Below are positions 63,793 to 64,000 of a DNA stretch of 64,000 nucleotides, piece by piece. This DNA comes from Acidobacteriaceae bacterium (GTDB taxonomy: Bacteria > Acidobacteriota > Terriglobia > Terriglobales > Acidobacteriaceae). The notes under the pieces were generated by a model. The model did not search any database. It had not been told where the DNA came from and was given only the letters and a program-made list of their open reading frames with translations. The stretch spans positions 186,001-250,000 of the forward strand of contig DASZBM010000008.1 of the NCBI GenBank assembly GCA_035944135.1, written 5' to 3'. How positions within the stretch are numbered: the first letter of the stretch is position 1; every line of letters begins with the position of its first letter. The position numbers and the translations under genes were made by a program.

Positions 63793-64000
63793 TTAGCGGA
63801 GGCGGTAAGCCACGCCAAACGTGAATAGCGGGGGCGTCAGGCCATGGGGCGGAAAGTTCGGCCAGCGCTGATATTCGAAGTCGATCACTCGAACGTTAAA
63901 CTTGTCACTCAGGCTGTAGTCGAGTCCGCCGCCAAGGCCGAAGAGGAAGTAGCTTCCGGGGGTGCTTCCACCCACGATCTGCTGTGGAGTGACCGCCGAG
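63793..64000 (-). CDS. Outer-membrane beta-barrel protein, C-terminal part (truncated by the window end)
   Basis: The open frame continues past 64000, so only the last 68 residues are seen. They contain SYFLFGLGGGLDYSLSDKF and the closing FTFGVAYRLR. Compare FTFGAAYHF in the neighbouring gene; the two share the barrel closing pattern GLxPxxFTFGxAY. Start not visible. Confidence 0.7.
   Translation of the reverse strand, partial: SAVTPQQIVGGSTPGSYFLFGLGGGLDYSLSDKFNVRVIDFEYQRWPNFPPHGLTPPLFTFGVAYRLR

Overview
The window looks like a chromosomal segment from an acidobacterium of the Terriglobia/Acidobacteriaceae type (Granulicella, Terriglobus or Edaphobacter-like). This is inferred from the moderately high GC, the very large secreted proteins with SBBP or FG-GAP repeats that end in bacterial Ig-like domains, the small outer-membrane beta-barrel proteins, the menaquinone gene mqnA of the futalosine-type route, and the style of the intergenic repeats. 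It is gene-dense: no stretch over about 300 bases lacks a gene, and several convergent gene pairs overlap at their stop codons. No tRNA, rRNA, CRISPR array, prophage or intact transposase was seen.

Region by region. 1-2.7 kb: a cold-shock protein, a small conserved protein, and a pyrimidine salvage pair (cytidine deaminase, pyrimidine-nucleoside phosphorylase). 2.8-8.5 kb: an Lhr-type giant helicase overlapping a Nei/Fpg DNA glycosylase, a likely repair unit. 8.5-19 kb: housekeeping genes (class A PBP, ProS, a Crp/Fnr regulator, KdsD, a TlpA/DsbD-alpha-like redox pair, a VOC protein, GltX, IspF). 19-31 kb: a surface-protein region with two giant secreted proteins, a TPR protein, an outer-membrane barrel, and a LytS/LytTR two-component pair; IspD follows. 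31-38 kb: GNAT, a PEP-CTERM protein, an acyltransferase and a membrane glycosyltransferase, then FabH, the small SRP RNA gene (minus strand, 37102-37199) and a VTT/DedA membrane protein. 38-44 kb: mqnA, then dprA-topA and a DUF427 protein.

44-61.5 kb holds a branched-chain amino acid super-cluster, all on the minus strand: leuA-leuB-X-leuC-leuD-ilvD-[acyltransferase]-[TPR]-ilvB-[lipoprotein]-ilvN-[GH127]-ilvC, with an oxidoreductase and a DinB-like gene beyond ilvC. A divergent LysR gene sits upstream of leuA. Five non-pathway genes are interleaved in this cluster, mostly with very short or overlapping junctions. Just upstream of ilvB there is a broken second copy of the ilvB start (14 codons, 24 bp identical), so the TPR gene is flanked by direct repeats. 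The LeuA here lacks the C-terminal regulatory domain. 61.6-64 kb carries a Spy/CpxP-like periplasmic protein and three small outer-membrane barrels, the last cut by the window end.

The most interesting non-textbook signals are: (1) the same C-terminal architecture in both giant secreted proteins, an Ig-like fold interrupted by a two-helix membrane hairpin ending in a Gly-Cys; (2) the duplicated ilvB start; (3) several families of small dispersed repeats, namely 7-8 bp tandem arrays at gene ends and inside lhr, a 106-bp MITE-like element whose end supplies the fabH stop codon, and a REP-like palindrome inside the ilvB reading frame; (4) helically phased T-tracts between dprA and topA. None of these could be tested by database search here.
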